Source of the DNA: Wuchereria bancrofti
Taxonomy: Eukaryota; Nematoda; Chromadorea; Rhabditida; Onchocercidae
Assembly: GCA_005281725.1 (NCBI GenBank)
Contig: SSBO01000003.1
Span: 6,806,776 to 6,870,775, forward strand
Length of the DNA stretch: 64,000 bases
Reading direction: 5' to 3'
Shown: positions 53,301 through 64,000 of the stretch, piece by piece
How positions within the stretch are numbered: position 1 is the first letter of the stretch
Layout: each line of letters begins with the position of its first letter
Translations under genes and position numbers: made by a program
Notes under the pieces: generated by a model
The model's database searches: none
Seen by the model: only the letters and a program-made list of their open reading frames with translations
What the model was told of the DNA's origin: nothing

Positions 53301-55998
53301 ATAGTAGTGTAGAGCTTTTTGAAAGGAAGAAATGAAGTTAGTGTATTATTGGATTTTTTCCTTTCAATTCATTTTCGTCCAAAACAAAGCAAATTTTTTG
53401 TCCATTTCCTATCCGACTTAATGATTTCGTTGTGTTTTTTCTCACTTTCCATTTACTTTTCTTCTCAAATATCTCTCATAAATTTCAATTTTTCAAAAGT
53501 GGTCTCATTTATTTATCTGCTTTGGCTCTAAAAGACTTGTCTAGTGTAAAATATTCATCTTCAAATTGTACTAATAACTGTAAATATTCTTTGCTAAAAG
53601 TGATTAATGTATTTTTACACACGTCTAATTAAAACTGAAAAAACTCATTTTCTTGCTATAGTTAAGAATTTAGAAGAATGAAGAAGATGAATTACAGATG
53701 ATCAGCTTCCAGACTTAATTAATAATTAATTAATGCACCAATCTAAAATAATGCTAAAAGATAGACAACAACAGCGACACTCTAAAATAGACTGAAATTA
53801 ATCTTTTTCTGAGTGCAACAGTCTAATTTGAGAAATGCATGTCGTTTTAAATGATTATTTATTTGTTTATTGTTATATTTGAAAGAGCTTATCCAATTGG
53901 CGAAATTCAGATTACTTCCTTGCACTTTGCATAATATTATGTGGCACTTTTCAGTGAATAATTCAATAAAGTTCCATTCCAAATGCTACTCATTTCGCAA
54001 AATTTAAATTACTTACCGAATTTTTGGATTGCTTACTTTAAGATTTCTTATTCGACTGAATAACTGAAGTGTATTCTTTATAAATCCTTCTAAAAGCAGT
54101 CTCTCTATCTCCTGCTCTCTCTCTTCCTTTCTTCCTCTTTCCTTCATTTCACCCTCTAAAAAATAATAAGCTTCCGTTTTCAAGCAACTCCTATTTCTAA
54201 AATTACTAGATCTATATTAAAAGAGTGAGTAAAGTAAGGTAGTAACACTCTCTCCAAAAGGAAACGCAGTTTTCAATTTCATCCAATAAGTTAATGCGAA
54301 TGAAATTTCGGCAATTTGCTAGATAAATCGGAATAAACTGAAAGGTGCCGGAAAGACATCAGTAAAAGTAATGTAATGATTAAACTGATTTATATTTATG
54401 ACGAACTATCATAAAAAGCTTATCACTATCGTTCATAATTGAGACCGGAAGACAGTTTGAACCGATTAGGAATAATTGCTCTATTGCTAACCCTGAATAT
54501 ATTTAATTTGCAATAAAATAAGTATGGGACGTAGGGATCATATTTTTCCTTTTTTTTTTCCTTTGGTTTTCATTTTAATGTCACCTTAGAGAGTGCGATA
54601 AATTTTCAATTTCTTTATTCTATTTAGGACTTTCCTTCTAGCACCCAGTTTCTTCATCTGTAAGGTGAAATTTGAGACCAAATTTAGGAAAGTTATTGAC
54701 TAATTCCACACGGGAAGAATTTTCAATTTCATTCATTATTAAAAAACTTTTTTAAGGACTTTTTTTTTTAAAAAATATATTCATAGTGTAATAATAAATA
54801 CTAAACGATGAAAATTTTCCTTTCATTTTGATTCTGTTCGTTTATTTTGTCGATGTGTCTTCACTATGATGAATTTCGTCTTCAGTGTTTCTCTTTCATA
54901 ATATATACTTTTAATTAGTCATGAATGGATAGATTTTAGAATCAAACTAAAAGGTAAACAGGAAACATTTTAAAAGTGTTTGCGCTAAAATTGAAAGTAT
55001 TCTACAACATTTACCAAGCTGAATTTATTCATCCTTATAATGATATTTCCTGAAAGTGATCAAATTCCTGTCCAAATGTGAGTAATAAATCTTTTTTCAG
55101 AGAGCCAAAATGTCTTCCTTAGATGCTTATTATCTATCTTTTATTGAATCATAAACTAACTTTATTCCTAACCTATTATATACATATCGGTATAAATTTC
55201 ATCTTGTCAAGTCCACAAGTAATTGTACGTTTCAATTTTTTTCAAAAAATACACCATCAATTTGTTACGTAATAATTTTTCCATCTTTCAATCATACATT
55301 TAATATCATCAACGTTAGTTTCATTCGAATTTTTGAGGGATATTTTATCATTTTGTATATTCTTATTCAATATTCTTACTACTTTGACGTTTAAAATGCT
55401 TTCTTATGAAATCTGAATTATTACCCAATATTTTCATATCTTAGTTAAGGTCACTTTTATGTTATAATATATTATCTTTAAATGCATTTCAAAAAAAGTT
55501 AATTAAATAAAGAAAAAGGAATTTCTTATTATTTATTTCACAGGTGTTCTTTTCTTGCCCTTTACTAAAACTTAAATTATGTAATAGAAATTTAAAATTA
55601 ATATAAATTAGTAACTTGGAGAAAAAAATTAGCCATTGATGATTAAGACTTCACTTGAAAAATTTGTTGAACTTTACTACAGCTATAAAAAAAAGTGATT
55701 GATGGTTAGGACGATGTCGATGGTATTTTTTTTTCCAGATGAAGTTACACAGAATTATGGAACTGAAGGAGGAGCATCCGGAGAAGTAGTATGTCCGAGA
55801 GGAGGAGCAAAAGGAAGAAAAGCCGGGAATTCGGCACCGTCATCGAGAAATGTCCTGCTGCAATCGTCACCACTGCTGTCGTCATCTGCCGGATTCAATT
55901 CGGCGATCGTCCAAGGCACCAGCATCGATACTATCCGCACCAGCACTACTCCCAGATACATCATATCAGCAACTGTTGCAACTCCTGCCACTGTTTGA
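44382..55998 (+). CDS. Membrane-associated RING-CH (MARCH) E3 ubiquitin ligase
   Basis: Ten exons join in phase: 44382-44426, 45942-46016, 46304-46370, 47503-47696, 48008-48196, 48448-48537, 48736-48899, 49109-49226, 49415-49547 and 55739-55998, giving 444 residues. The RING-CH domain has all eight ligands with family spacing: C158, C161, C175, C177, H185, C188, C206, C209, with the conserved W192. Two membrane segments follow (about 236-260 and 293-311), the MARCH1/8 layout, with RYLYRLW soon after the second. The tail (358-444) is Ser/Thr/Gly-rich. It should ubiquitylate membrane proteins in endosomes or at the plasma membrane. An extra Cys/His cluster lies N-terminal (79-111). Intron 8 has a GC donor (49227), needed to keep the end of membrane segment 2; the donor of exon 7 (GTTCGT) is weak. 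Exons before 44382 cannot be excluded. Confidence 0.88.
46893..46924. repeat. Short (AC)n-type repeat in MARCH intron 3
   Basis: CACACAGACACACACATACACAC-like simple sequence. Confidence 0.8.
48194..48218 (+). repeat. Exon 5 splice-donor region, copy 1 of a 25-bp repeat
   Basis: CTAGTAAGTTTCTACC and nine following bases. This copy contains the true donor of MARCH exon 5 (GT at 48197). It recurs at 48313-48337 with one mismatch. Confidence 0.85.
48313..48337 (+). repeat. Duplicated splice-donor region, copy 2
   Basis: Same 25 bases as 48194-48218 with one mismatch, 119 bp downstream within the intron, including an intact GTAAGT. Confidence 0.85.
48579..48621. repeat. 22-bp tandem duplication in MARCH intron 6
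   Basis: Two adjacent copies of AAAATACTGAAGTGACATTC plus two bases (the last base of the second copy differs), preceded by an ATCA-rich simple tract (48549-48576). Confidence 0.9.
49548..55738 (+). other. 6.2-kb last intron of the MARCH gene
   Basis: AT-rich sequence with simple repeats: (AAT)n-like at about 50138-50190 and a GA-rich tract at about 51957-51988. Apart from the candidate alternative terminal exon at 51305-51534, no coding segment could be supported. Many 60-80 codon open frames here (for example 52712-52963, 53319-53531) look like T-rich chance frames. Confidence 0.5.
51305..51534 (+). other. Candidate alternative terminal exon of the MARCH gene
   Basis: An open segment preceded by TTATTAG takes the same phase as the normal last exon (one base carried from exon 9) and would add 75 residues, including a cysteine cluster [10 protein letters not shown], before its own stop. 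Support is phase and composition only; similar-length chance frames are common here. Confidence 0.3.
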
Positions 55999-56036
55999 AT
56001 CTTTCTTGCTTTTGAAGTATAAGGAAACATTGAATC

Positions 56037-56042
56037 AATAAA
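56037..56042 (+). terminator. Poly(A) signal of the MARCH gene
   Basis: AATAAA 39 nt after the stop codon. Confidence 0.55.
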
Positions 56043-58732
56043 ACTTTAATTTCAGAATAAGAGAAAATATTTTAAAAACTATAAAATTTTATAGCATTTT
56101 TTAACAGAATCTCACGCCCAATATGCGTCAATGATTATTTACAATTTTTTAAAAAAAAGATAAATTTATCAAAAATCGGAGATGTTGAGCAGTTCATACT
56201 TCATTCCCTAAATAATTCTTTACGACATGTTGCATTTTGATCTTTCTGTAAAGATTCAATAAATAAATTTTGAAATTTTCATTAAGTTTTGCTTGTCGTA
56301 TACATTTCATCACTAATACGGAAGGACAATGAAAAAATAAGAAATTTTCTCAACTTCAAGCCATTTTTCTTTTGTAATTGCATATATATACATATATATA
56401 TTTAGACCCAAAAGCAATTAATTTTTATTATTGCTATTTTTTTACTGTTGCTATTAATTCATTATTATTATTGCTATTATTATATTATAATAATAATGAT
56501 GATAATTATTATTACTGCCATTACGCTATTATTTCCATAACTGCTACCACTATACTCTGATACTAAATATTGTTTACATATTGTGTATGCTGTGACATAT
56601 TATATTATCATCGATTTTCTTCACCTTTTTTTTTTGTTCGAAAATGGTATTCAATTTTGGAGGCAATCAATTTTTCGATTAATTCATGATGATATATCGA
56701 AATGAAAACAAAATGCTTTTATGAAGCTAAAACTACTGGAATTTAGAGAATCTTCTCATGAATAAATTCATCCTCAACTCATTATCCACAGTGATTGTTT
56801 TGATTTGAATCGCTATGGATTACAGCTTTCCTTATCAAATATCATCGCTGATAACAACTTAACTTTTTATTATCTACAATTGTTTTTCTTATAGCTAATC
56901 ATAAAAAAATACAATGTTGATGAATTAGTGCTTAATGTTTAAAAATAATGAATTTATGGGTGCTTGTAAATTAATAATATATTGACACCACAAGGTTTTC
57001 AAGCATTTAAGCATTCCTTAGAGATTATCCGATAGTCATAATATCTGGAATATAATTAATGTTCTTGGACTTCCATACATTATGAAGAAACTAGATGTCC
57101 TGATGAGAATTAATCAATGGAATTGTTTTTAAGCTTGAAATATGTTTGTAAAAGTTCTCGGGGGATTCCCTATCTTCTATTGCTTCTATTACTTCATTTC
57201 ATCGTCGCAAAAATTCGTTGTCGTTGTAAATTTTTATGGTTGCATCAATGTGATAGTGAAGAACAGGTATTTTAAATTATTTGAAGTACACCGTAGAAAA
57301 ATGATTCGGAGGATTTACGTGATTTGTCGTATAGCATTTCTGCCAATTCCAGAAATTTAACTTTCCATTTGTTTGCATTTTTTTGCTCATCGATTTTTCC
57401 CTTCCTTGCAACATTTCATAGGTCAAATTTGACAGATCTCGTCGTTGCATCGAATTACATTTACATTAGAGCTTTCAGAATATAAATTTTAATTGCGGTG
57501 TGAGAAAAGGTAATCTTAGGTTTCATCAATTATTTACACCATATTAAGTGATTTTTAGTTCTTGCAAATGAATAATCTGTTGTGGCAGATGAAAAAATAA
57601 TCCTTATTGAAGTTAGTGATGGATAATGGAATTTTGAATCTGAATTTTTCAGGTTAAATTAAATTGCTAGAAAAAAATTAAATTTTTGGACGAAATCGTT
57701 TACATTCGAGAAGTTACATAGGGAATATCTAAGAATTTCCGAAAGTGATGTGCGGAATCAAAAAGGCAGAAGTAAAGTATTTAGAAAGAAAAAGACTGCT
57801 TATAACAATCAGTGATCTTTTCGAAATAACAATTATGGGAATGTATGTTTGGTCGCAATAGTAAACGATTACAGTTGTGTCTCCGAAATATTCCTTTAAT
57901 GTAAGCTATAATCTTTGATATAAAATGGTCAAAGAAAAATGAGGAAGGCGCTTCTTGCTTTTGTCATTTACGCCCAAATAGCATTTAGCATTAATACATC
58001 AGTAGCACCTCTTTTTGTAGACAAATAAGCAAACAAATAATTAGTGCAATGCGAGAATGTAAACAACCATCAATAATTTGAACAGTAAGTTAATTGGTTG
58101 GTGCGATTTAACGACGGTCCACATTTTTCAACCGAATAATGTGTGAATATATCACAATGGGAATTAAATTAGGTGTTGGAATGGTCCATTGTAACACTAC
58201 TAGTCAAGTAAACAAATGTGTATGTGAATATTGATTTGGTAATTAAGTAAGCAAGCAATATGGTATTAATTAGCACAGTAAATTTATTATTGTCCATATA
58301 AAATATCTAAATTCGGTGCAGAGATATATATTATCGTTGTCCTTACTTAATAATATATAATTTTCAATCACTGCAACATTCCTACAATGAATAATCATCA
58401 TTTTCTACATGTCAAATTAATACTAGTGGCAGCCGAGATTATAAACTGTTTCATTTCTACCGTTTAGCATTTTAAAATTCTGCCATATCAGATCTCAGCC
58501 ATATCAATCAGACTTTTGTCTCATTTTTCATCATAATAGCATATTGATAAGGAAAGATTTGAAGAATGCGAAAAAGAGGACTTGAGGCACTTTTTTAAGT
58601 ATACTAGGCATTCTTGCATGGCGATATATGAAATATAGTATAGAAGTAAAGATAAGAAAAACTTGCAAAAATAAATAGGCCTTTATGCTCTAAATTTTTG
58701 TGTGATGTCTTTAAAAACACACATTAAATGAG

Positions 58733-58944
58733 ACAGACAGACAGACAAACACACACACACACATACACACAATATGCCAACAAACAGACCGGTGCACTCA
58801 TATATTCAGAACAACAAGGCGTGTGTACACACACGTACACACACGTACAAACACGTACACACATACGAACACGTACACAGACACACACACACAACATGCC
58901 AACAAACAGACCGGTGCACTCATACACTCAGAATAAGTGCACAC

Positions 58945-58975
<31 letters not shown>

Positions 58976-58985
58976 TACACATACA
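58733..58985. repeat. CA-rich array with a duplicated unique spacer
   Basis: CA/CACGTA/CATA repeats are interrupted twice by the same non-repetitive spacer (beginning ATGCCAACAAACAGACCGGT) at about 58774 and 58898. The array is therefore a roughly 124-bp segmental tandem duplication of CA repeat plus spacer. Open frames over it on both strands are repeat artefacts. Confidence 0.85.
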
Positions 58986-59782
58986 GCACGGGATGACTAG
59001 AAAGGCGTAGTATATACCACCCAGCTCCACTTCTCCTTTTCATTTCGATCGAACATACACATTTCAGAATAGTTGGTGTGAACCCCGGGAGGTGCTGCCA
59101 CGAGCAACCGAAGCGAGATGTCTTCCTGCCACTTACAGTTATTTACTTATGCTGTTTGGGCTTGCCCTGCCCGGATTTTCTACTGGTTAATTTGTCATAC
59201 CCGTAGCAGAAGTCTGCCATTGATGTAGTGTGACTGTAGTAGAGCTTACTTTCAACTTTGACTATAGGTAGAGAAGCGGGTGAACCACTTCCCACTGATC
59301 TTATAGCATAATCTAGGCTATGATCTCTTGGTTATTATTTGATGCTAACTTTTAAAAGTCAATCAAAGTGATCTATTTGATAAGTTAGATCCGTTCAATC
59401 TGTCTTCCTTATTTGAGGAAAATCACATCCATTATTGCTCAGTAATGCTATTTTTGAGAGAGAATTTAATTCTTTGAAATTTGTTGAATAAAATTTTTGT
59501 TGCAAAATATTTTTCATTTTGTTTCAAAATTTCTATGCCAATTTTCCATATATTTGAAAAACGAAAAAGCTGCCCCGTTTTGGTTCAATGTCATTTTCAT
59601 ATCACTTCATTGATCTTTTCCCTACCTTATAGTTTAATTTAAAATTTTATTGTTGAAAACTTCTACTACTCATGCATTATTAGTATCATTCTTAATATGA
59701 TACTGCTTTTAAGTGTAATATTTGCGCCAGTTTGAAGGAGTTTAAAACTTCGTAACCTAATAATAGCGATCTTTAATGTTCG

Positions 59783-61895
59783 ATGTCCTCCGGAGGCGGT
59801 GGACGTTGGAAGCAACAGTCACCTCCGGTTCTTCGACTAGTCGTTGTTGGCGGTGGCGGTGTTGGCAAATCCGCTTTAACCATTCAGTTTGTACAGGTGT
59901 GTAATTGTTACTGCTATGAATATAAATTAGAAATTACCATGAAAAGTACAGAAGACTTTTTTCAATATAGTCAAGGAGTTATCTAATGATTTGTTAAAAT
60001 CTCTTTTAAATTTCATTTACTATACAATTCAGCAAATATTTTCAGTTCATTGTTCTTTTAAAAATTTAAAAAGTTTAACTTTTCATCAGTTCTGTTCTTA
60101 CCTAATAAAGACAACGTTTTAGTATAATTTCATTGCGTAATTTATCCTTCTATTAGTTTATCAATTTATGATCAGTATGCTTTTCTTCTTTCATTTATTC
60201 TTACGAACATTAATCATTTGAGAGTTTACCCCTTTTTGTGCAAAATGAATAAAACGAAGGCAAAATGAATATTTTTTTTAACAAAGAATTTTTAACATAT
60301 TATAAAATTTATCTGTGCATTTCATACTTCAACTTATATTTTTACATTAGTGTAGTTTTACGAATTCATTACTGATGCCTTATTACTGATTAGCAATGAA
60401 TTTGATAAGTTAGAGTGATAGGAAGAGCACTTGGTACACTTGTCACTGCTTTCTTCTAATGCAAAAATATCGAAACAGAAGTTAAAATTTGGTGATTAAA
60501 AAGGAAAATAAGAGAAAAAATTCCGTTACTTAGTTGAAAAACTTTCCCTTTTATCATTATTATCGTTTTTATATTGATAAAAGGAAAGAAAGCTTTCGGT
60601 AGCTTTAGAAAACTTTATTTAAAAGCTTCATGATATTATCGTTAACTATTTTTACTAATTACTGCTTACATGTCGATGAATTTCAGAGACATTTTGTAAT
60701 GGATTACGATCCAACAATTGAGGATTCTTATACCAAACAGTGCTTTATCGATGATGATGTCTGCAAATTAGAAGGTCATTTTTCAGTTTGTTTTCAAATT
60801 TTAGAAATATTTTAATCAGGTATGAAACGAGTTATTGAAATAGATTTCTGCATTCTCTTTCCCTTCCCCTTTTCCTCTTTCTTCTTTCTACAAATGTTTT
60901 TCCTGTTTTTCTTTTTTTACATTACTGTTCTAAACTTCAGAATTGCATTTTAAAGCAAAAAAAAAACTCCTATTGGTTCCTACTGTCCTGAAAATTTCAA
61001 AATTTTATGAAAACAAGTTTTCGACTGGGGACAATTTCAATTAAAGTAAAACTTTTTTTAAAAAAAAGTGCAACTCTTGTAATATAATAAAAATTTTCTA
61101 TTCAAATTCCTAATATAATCAATATAATCATATTTAGCTCAAAAGGCAATTAATTTAAAAATTTGAGAATGTGAATTCTTCGAGTGGAAAAAGTTGCAAA
61201 TAATCTTACGAATAATATTATTAAATTCTTTGTGCTTCTGTCAATAGCGCTCAATCCTTGAAATAATTCCGGATCAGTTATTTGTCTGATATTGAAAGAA
61301 ATTAATTTAAAATTTAGTACTTAGTTCCTTTTTTAAATATTCAATAATTAATTTATTGAATTCATTTGATTGTTTCTTTTCGTACAACAGCTGGATTATT
61401 TCCTCCACTCAACATCTACTCAAGGAATCAATAAGTAATAAAAATTGGTATAATTTGGAATACCTTTTTTTTATACTTTAAAATTTTGTTATATATTTTT
61501 CTGAGCAATGGAAAATATTCAGTTTATTGACATAGAAGCACATAGAAGCCATACGGAAAAAATGAAAAGAAATCAATATAATATGTTATCAAGGGAAGAT
61601 GGCAATTTCAATCATTTCTTTCTGGAATCAATCAGGAACAAGTCTTCAACTAGAAAAGATTAACTCCTTTAAGACTAAAAATTTATCACCAAATTGAAAC
61701 ACAGACTCAGTATATTGGATGGGTAATTGCATTGTTAGCTTTTGAATATTAATTTAAATCCAAATTTCTACAGTTATCGATTAACATTGCAGTGTTGGAT
61801 ACGGCTGGCCAAGAGGAATTCAGCACAATGCGAGAACAATATTTACGTTCAGGCAATGGGTTCCTGTTGGTTTTCTCCGTAACTGATCGAAATAG
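59783..61895 (+). CDS. ras-1: R-Ras/M-Ras type small GTPase, 5' part only
   Basis: Three exons join in phase: 59783-59896, 60687-60774 and 61793-61895, giving the first 101 residues; the gene continues past the window. The P-loop is GGGGVGKS (23-30), switch I reads YDPTIEDSY (45-53) and switch [10 protein letters not shown] (70-77), with [19 protein letters not shown] after it. The GGGGVG loop and the N-terminal extension of about 15 residues before the first strand (MSSGGGG) resemble R-Ras rather than H/K-Ras. M-Ras is the alternative because of [17 protein letters not shown] and VTD. Positions equal to Ras Gly12 and Gln61 (G25, Q74) are normal, so the enzyme should cycle GTP. The lipidated C-terminus cannot be seen. 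The last exon ends in phase 2. Confidence 0.93.
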
Positions 61896-64000
61896 GTTGT
61901 TATTTCTGTTTTTCTTAGTCAGTAATTTAGGAATGAATTATTGAAATTATTCAGAAATGAAAATGAGCATAGTCAATTCAGGAAGTTTATTTCAGCAAAC
62001 AAGAATTAGTGATAGTTTAGTGCAAGTTAATGAAATATTGTTTTCCAGTTTTATATTCATATTCCGATTAAAATAAATAGATTATTGACCATCAAATAGA
62101 TAAGCATATGATATTTAATCATTAAGAAGCAAATAATCATGGTAGTGATAATAATGATAATTTCTACAATTTCAACAGGTTAGCTTCATTGTTTACTAAG
62201 AACTAAAGCAAATAACCAGCTAAATAATAGAAAAGGAAAATAAAAACATTTTTTTTGTTATGAAATTGATGGGTATGCTACTTATTGAGTCTAGAAACAA
62301 ATTGAAATTTGTTTTAATAAATAGTAGAAATGAAGATGGGATATTAATAAAACTGAAACTATTGTTTCGTTTGTTGCTATAATAATTACTGAGAGTATAG
62401 TTACGGTAGCATTGGTGACGTATGGTAGCATTATTGACAGTAGTGAGAACAATGATGATAAAGGATAATGTTACCGTGAATGATATTTATATGATTATTT
62501 ATACTTCCGAATGTTTATTTGCCCTTATCTCGTACCAGTTGCATCATAATGATTTGCATTTCTGTAATCAAAATAATTGCTAGCAAATAGTTATACAATG
62601 GAACTAAATATGGATGGCATTTTGTCAGACTATTCAAATTTATTATGCTTGTCTAATTAATTCATTAAATTTCAATTTCTGGTAGTAGAGCAAATCCAGT
62701 CGGCTACTTTTTATTACGACAAATTTTTAAATGTTAGAAATAGACGAATAGTATGATCAACAAAGTAAACGAACAGCCAAACATGTTGATAAATTGTACA
62801 AACAAAATAAAAATTTTTCTATTAGAATTTTGAAAAGAAAAGGTAAAAAGTAGAACGACGAGTCATAGTTGATACATTTCTCGGAAAATTTGTTAAAATG
62901 TTTGCATTTGATATGATTCGTAATAATAAAAGAAGCCATTTGTTAAAAAGAAAACATACTAAGAAATGTTTTTTTTTTCTGTTTAAATCAAAATTTAAAA
63001 CTTTTTATCATATAAATATCAATGAAACATTGAACAGTTACAAAAATAAGTTATAATATGTGATCAGAAAGAATAAAGGAATTTTAAATATTATTTAATT
63101 AAAATTCTCTTATATCTTTATGTTTCTCAATATTTTCTGCAATGAACTTTCAAAACATGTACTTAAAATATCTAATGCATCATCGTAATGATAATATGAT
63201 AATGCTACTAGTGTGCTGATAACGATAACAATAAATGATGGAATCGTTAAAGGCAACAAAAAAGTATTTTTTTTTAAATGCACATTTTCTTTAGTTCACT
63301 AATTCATTCCTCTTCCGTTTCTCGTTAGTGTTCTCTTTCACAGTCATTAATTACGGAGCAATTAAAAGGCTGCTGAAGTATTTATTTATTTATTTTTTGT
63401 AATAGAGTAACTTAATGATATTGAAAATGCGAAATTAAAGTGGTAAGAAAAGAAGATGAATTCTTACATAAGTCGCTTGAAGAAATGTGTAAAAATCTTT
63501 CAAAAGTATAAATTTTAAATCCGTCGGAATTCATTTTTCTTTTGGATTTCATTATTATCTTTTCAATCCTTTCATTTATAAACTTATTTATTTATTTTTT
63601 CCTTTTTTTTTTTAAAATATTTTACACTTCTTAATTACAAAAGTTTAGTTTTACGATTTACGATTAAAAATAGGAAGAGAAATATCTCATAAGAAATATT
63701 TGTCATCGTTGATGATAGTTTAACATAAATAGTGTAAGTAAGTTAACTCCTGAACTATGACCTTTATTAAAGTCAGATGATTGTAGTTGTTTTAAATTTA
63801 AATCAACTACTTTATTTAACTACTTCATCTTAAATTATTTGTAACTATTTTCAAATAATAAACAACTTGTAACTGTTTTCAACATAAAAAAGACATGAAG
63901 AAATAGTTACATTACTATCTCCTCACATAATTATTATCTTTGTTTTCCATTTCTGTTAGTATTTTTTAAAAAATGAAAAACTTTGAATTTGACTAATGTT
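61896..64000 (+). other. Intron of the Ras gene to the window edge
   Basis: At least 2.1 kb of AT-rich intron. I found no exon encoding the next conserved Ras segments (NKxD, SAK), so they lie beyond the window. Confidence 0.6.

Larger units (their letters stand above)
55999..59782. other. Intergenic between MARCH and Ras genes
   Basis: MARCH 3' UTR at the left, an ATT-rich simple tract at 56459-56520, AT-rich spacer, then a large CA-rich array at 58733-58985. From about 59.0 to 59.3 kb base composition is more balanced and may mark the promoter or 5' UTR of the Ras gene. No further gene recognised. Confidence 0.45.

Noticed and set aside
58724..59043. Open frames over the CA repeat (both strands)
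   Set aside because: Histidine/threonine or cysteine/valine runs come from the simple repeat.

Overview
This is AT-rich eukaryotic DNA from a nematode. Introns carry the worm-type acceptor (T-rich then CAG). Several start codons lie a few bases downstream of an unpaired acceptor, as expected for spliced-leader trans-splicing. The encoded proteins are animal orthologues with nematode-style divergence. Intron length (50 bp to 6.2 kb), base composition and the gene set fit a parasitic clade III (filarial-type) worm, but that placement is inference. No rRNA, tRNA, CRISPR array or bacterial insert was seen.

Layout from left to right. (1) 1-8.4 kb: two nearly identical copies of an unclassified element in opposite orientation (1-716 and 7772-8409) flank a five-exon tryparedoxin/nucleoredoxin-like thioredoxin gene (4283-5954). 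(2) 8.8-13.3 kb: a complete TIA-1/TIAR RNA-binding protein gene (three RRMs and a Q-rich tail), with an exon-like, stop-containing segment inside RRM1. (3) 16.4-18.4 kb, minus strand: a five-exon lysine/glutamate-rich orphan gene, convergent with the TIAR gene. (4) 21.2-24.7 kb: a six-exon nanos gene with a compressed first zinc knuckle and a possible 69-nt cassette exon that would split the second knuckle. (5) 26.1-29.0 kb: the 26S proteasome ATPase RPT3/PSMC4, nine exons, complete. (6) 30.1-33.9 kb: a SUZ-domain gene (SZRD1-like) whose first intron contains a second same-strand, three-exon orphan gene. (7) 34-44.3 kb: a 10-kb gene-poor, very AT-rich stretch with simple repeats. (8) 44.4-56.0 kb: a ten-exon membrane RING-CH (MARCH) ubiquitin ligase with one probable GC-AG intron, a 6.2-kb last intron and a possible alternative terminal exon. 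(9) 59.8 kb to the edge: the first three exons of an R-Ras/M-Ras type GTPase; its 3' part lies outside the window.

The genes do not form one pathway. TIAR and nanos are both post-transcriptional regulators, RPT3 and the MARCH ligase both serve ubiquitin-dependent turnover, and the SUZ protein probably binds RNA. Gene models were built by joining phase-compatible exons by hand. All splice phases close without internal stops except in the SUZ gene, where one exon is missing.

The most useful leads are the nanos cassette exon, the nested orphan/SUZ arrangement, the candidate poison exon in the TIAR gene, the inverted element pair, and the GC-AG intron plus duplicated splice donor in the MARCH gene.
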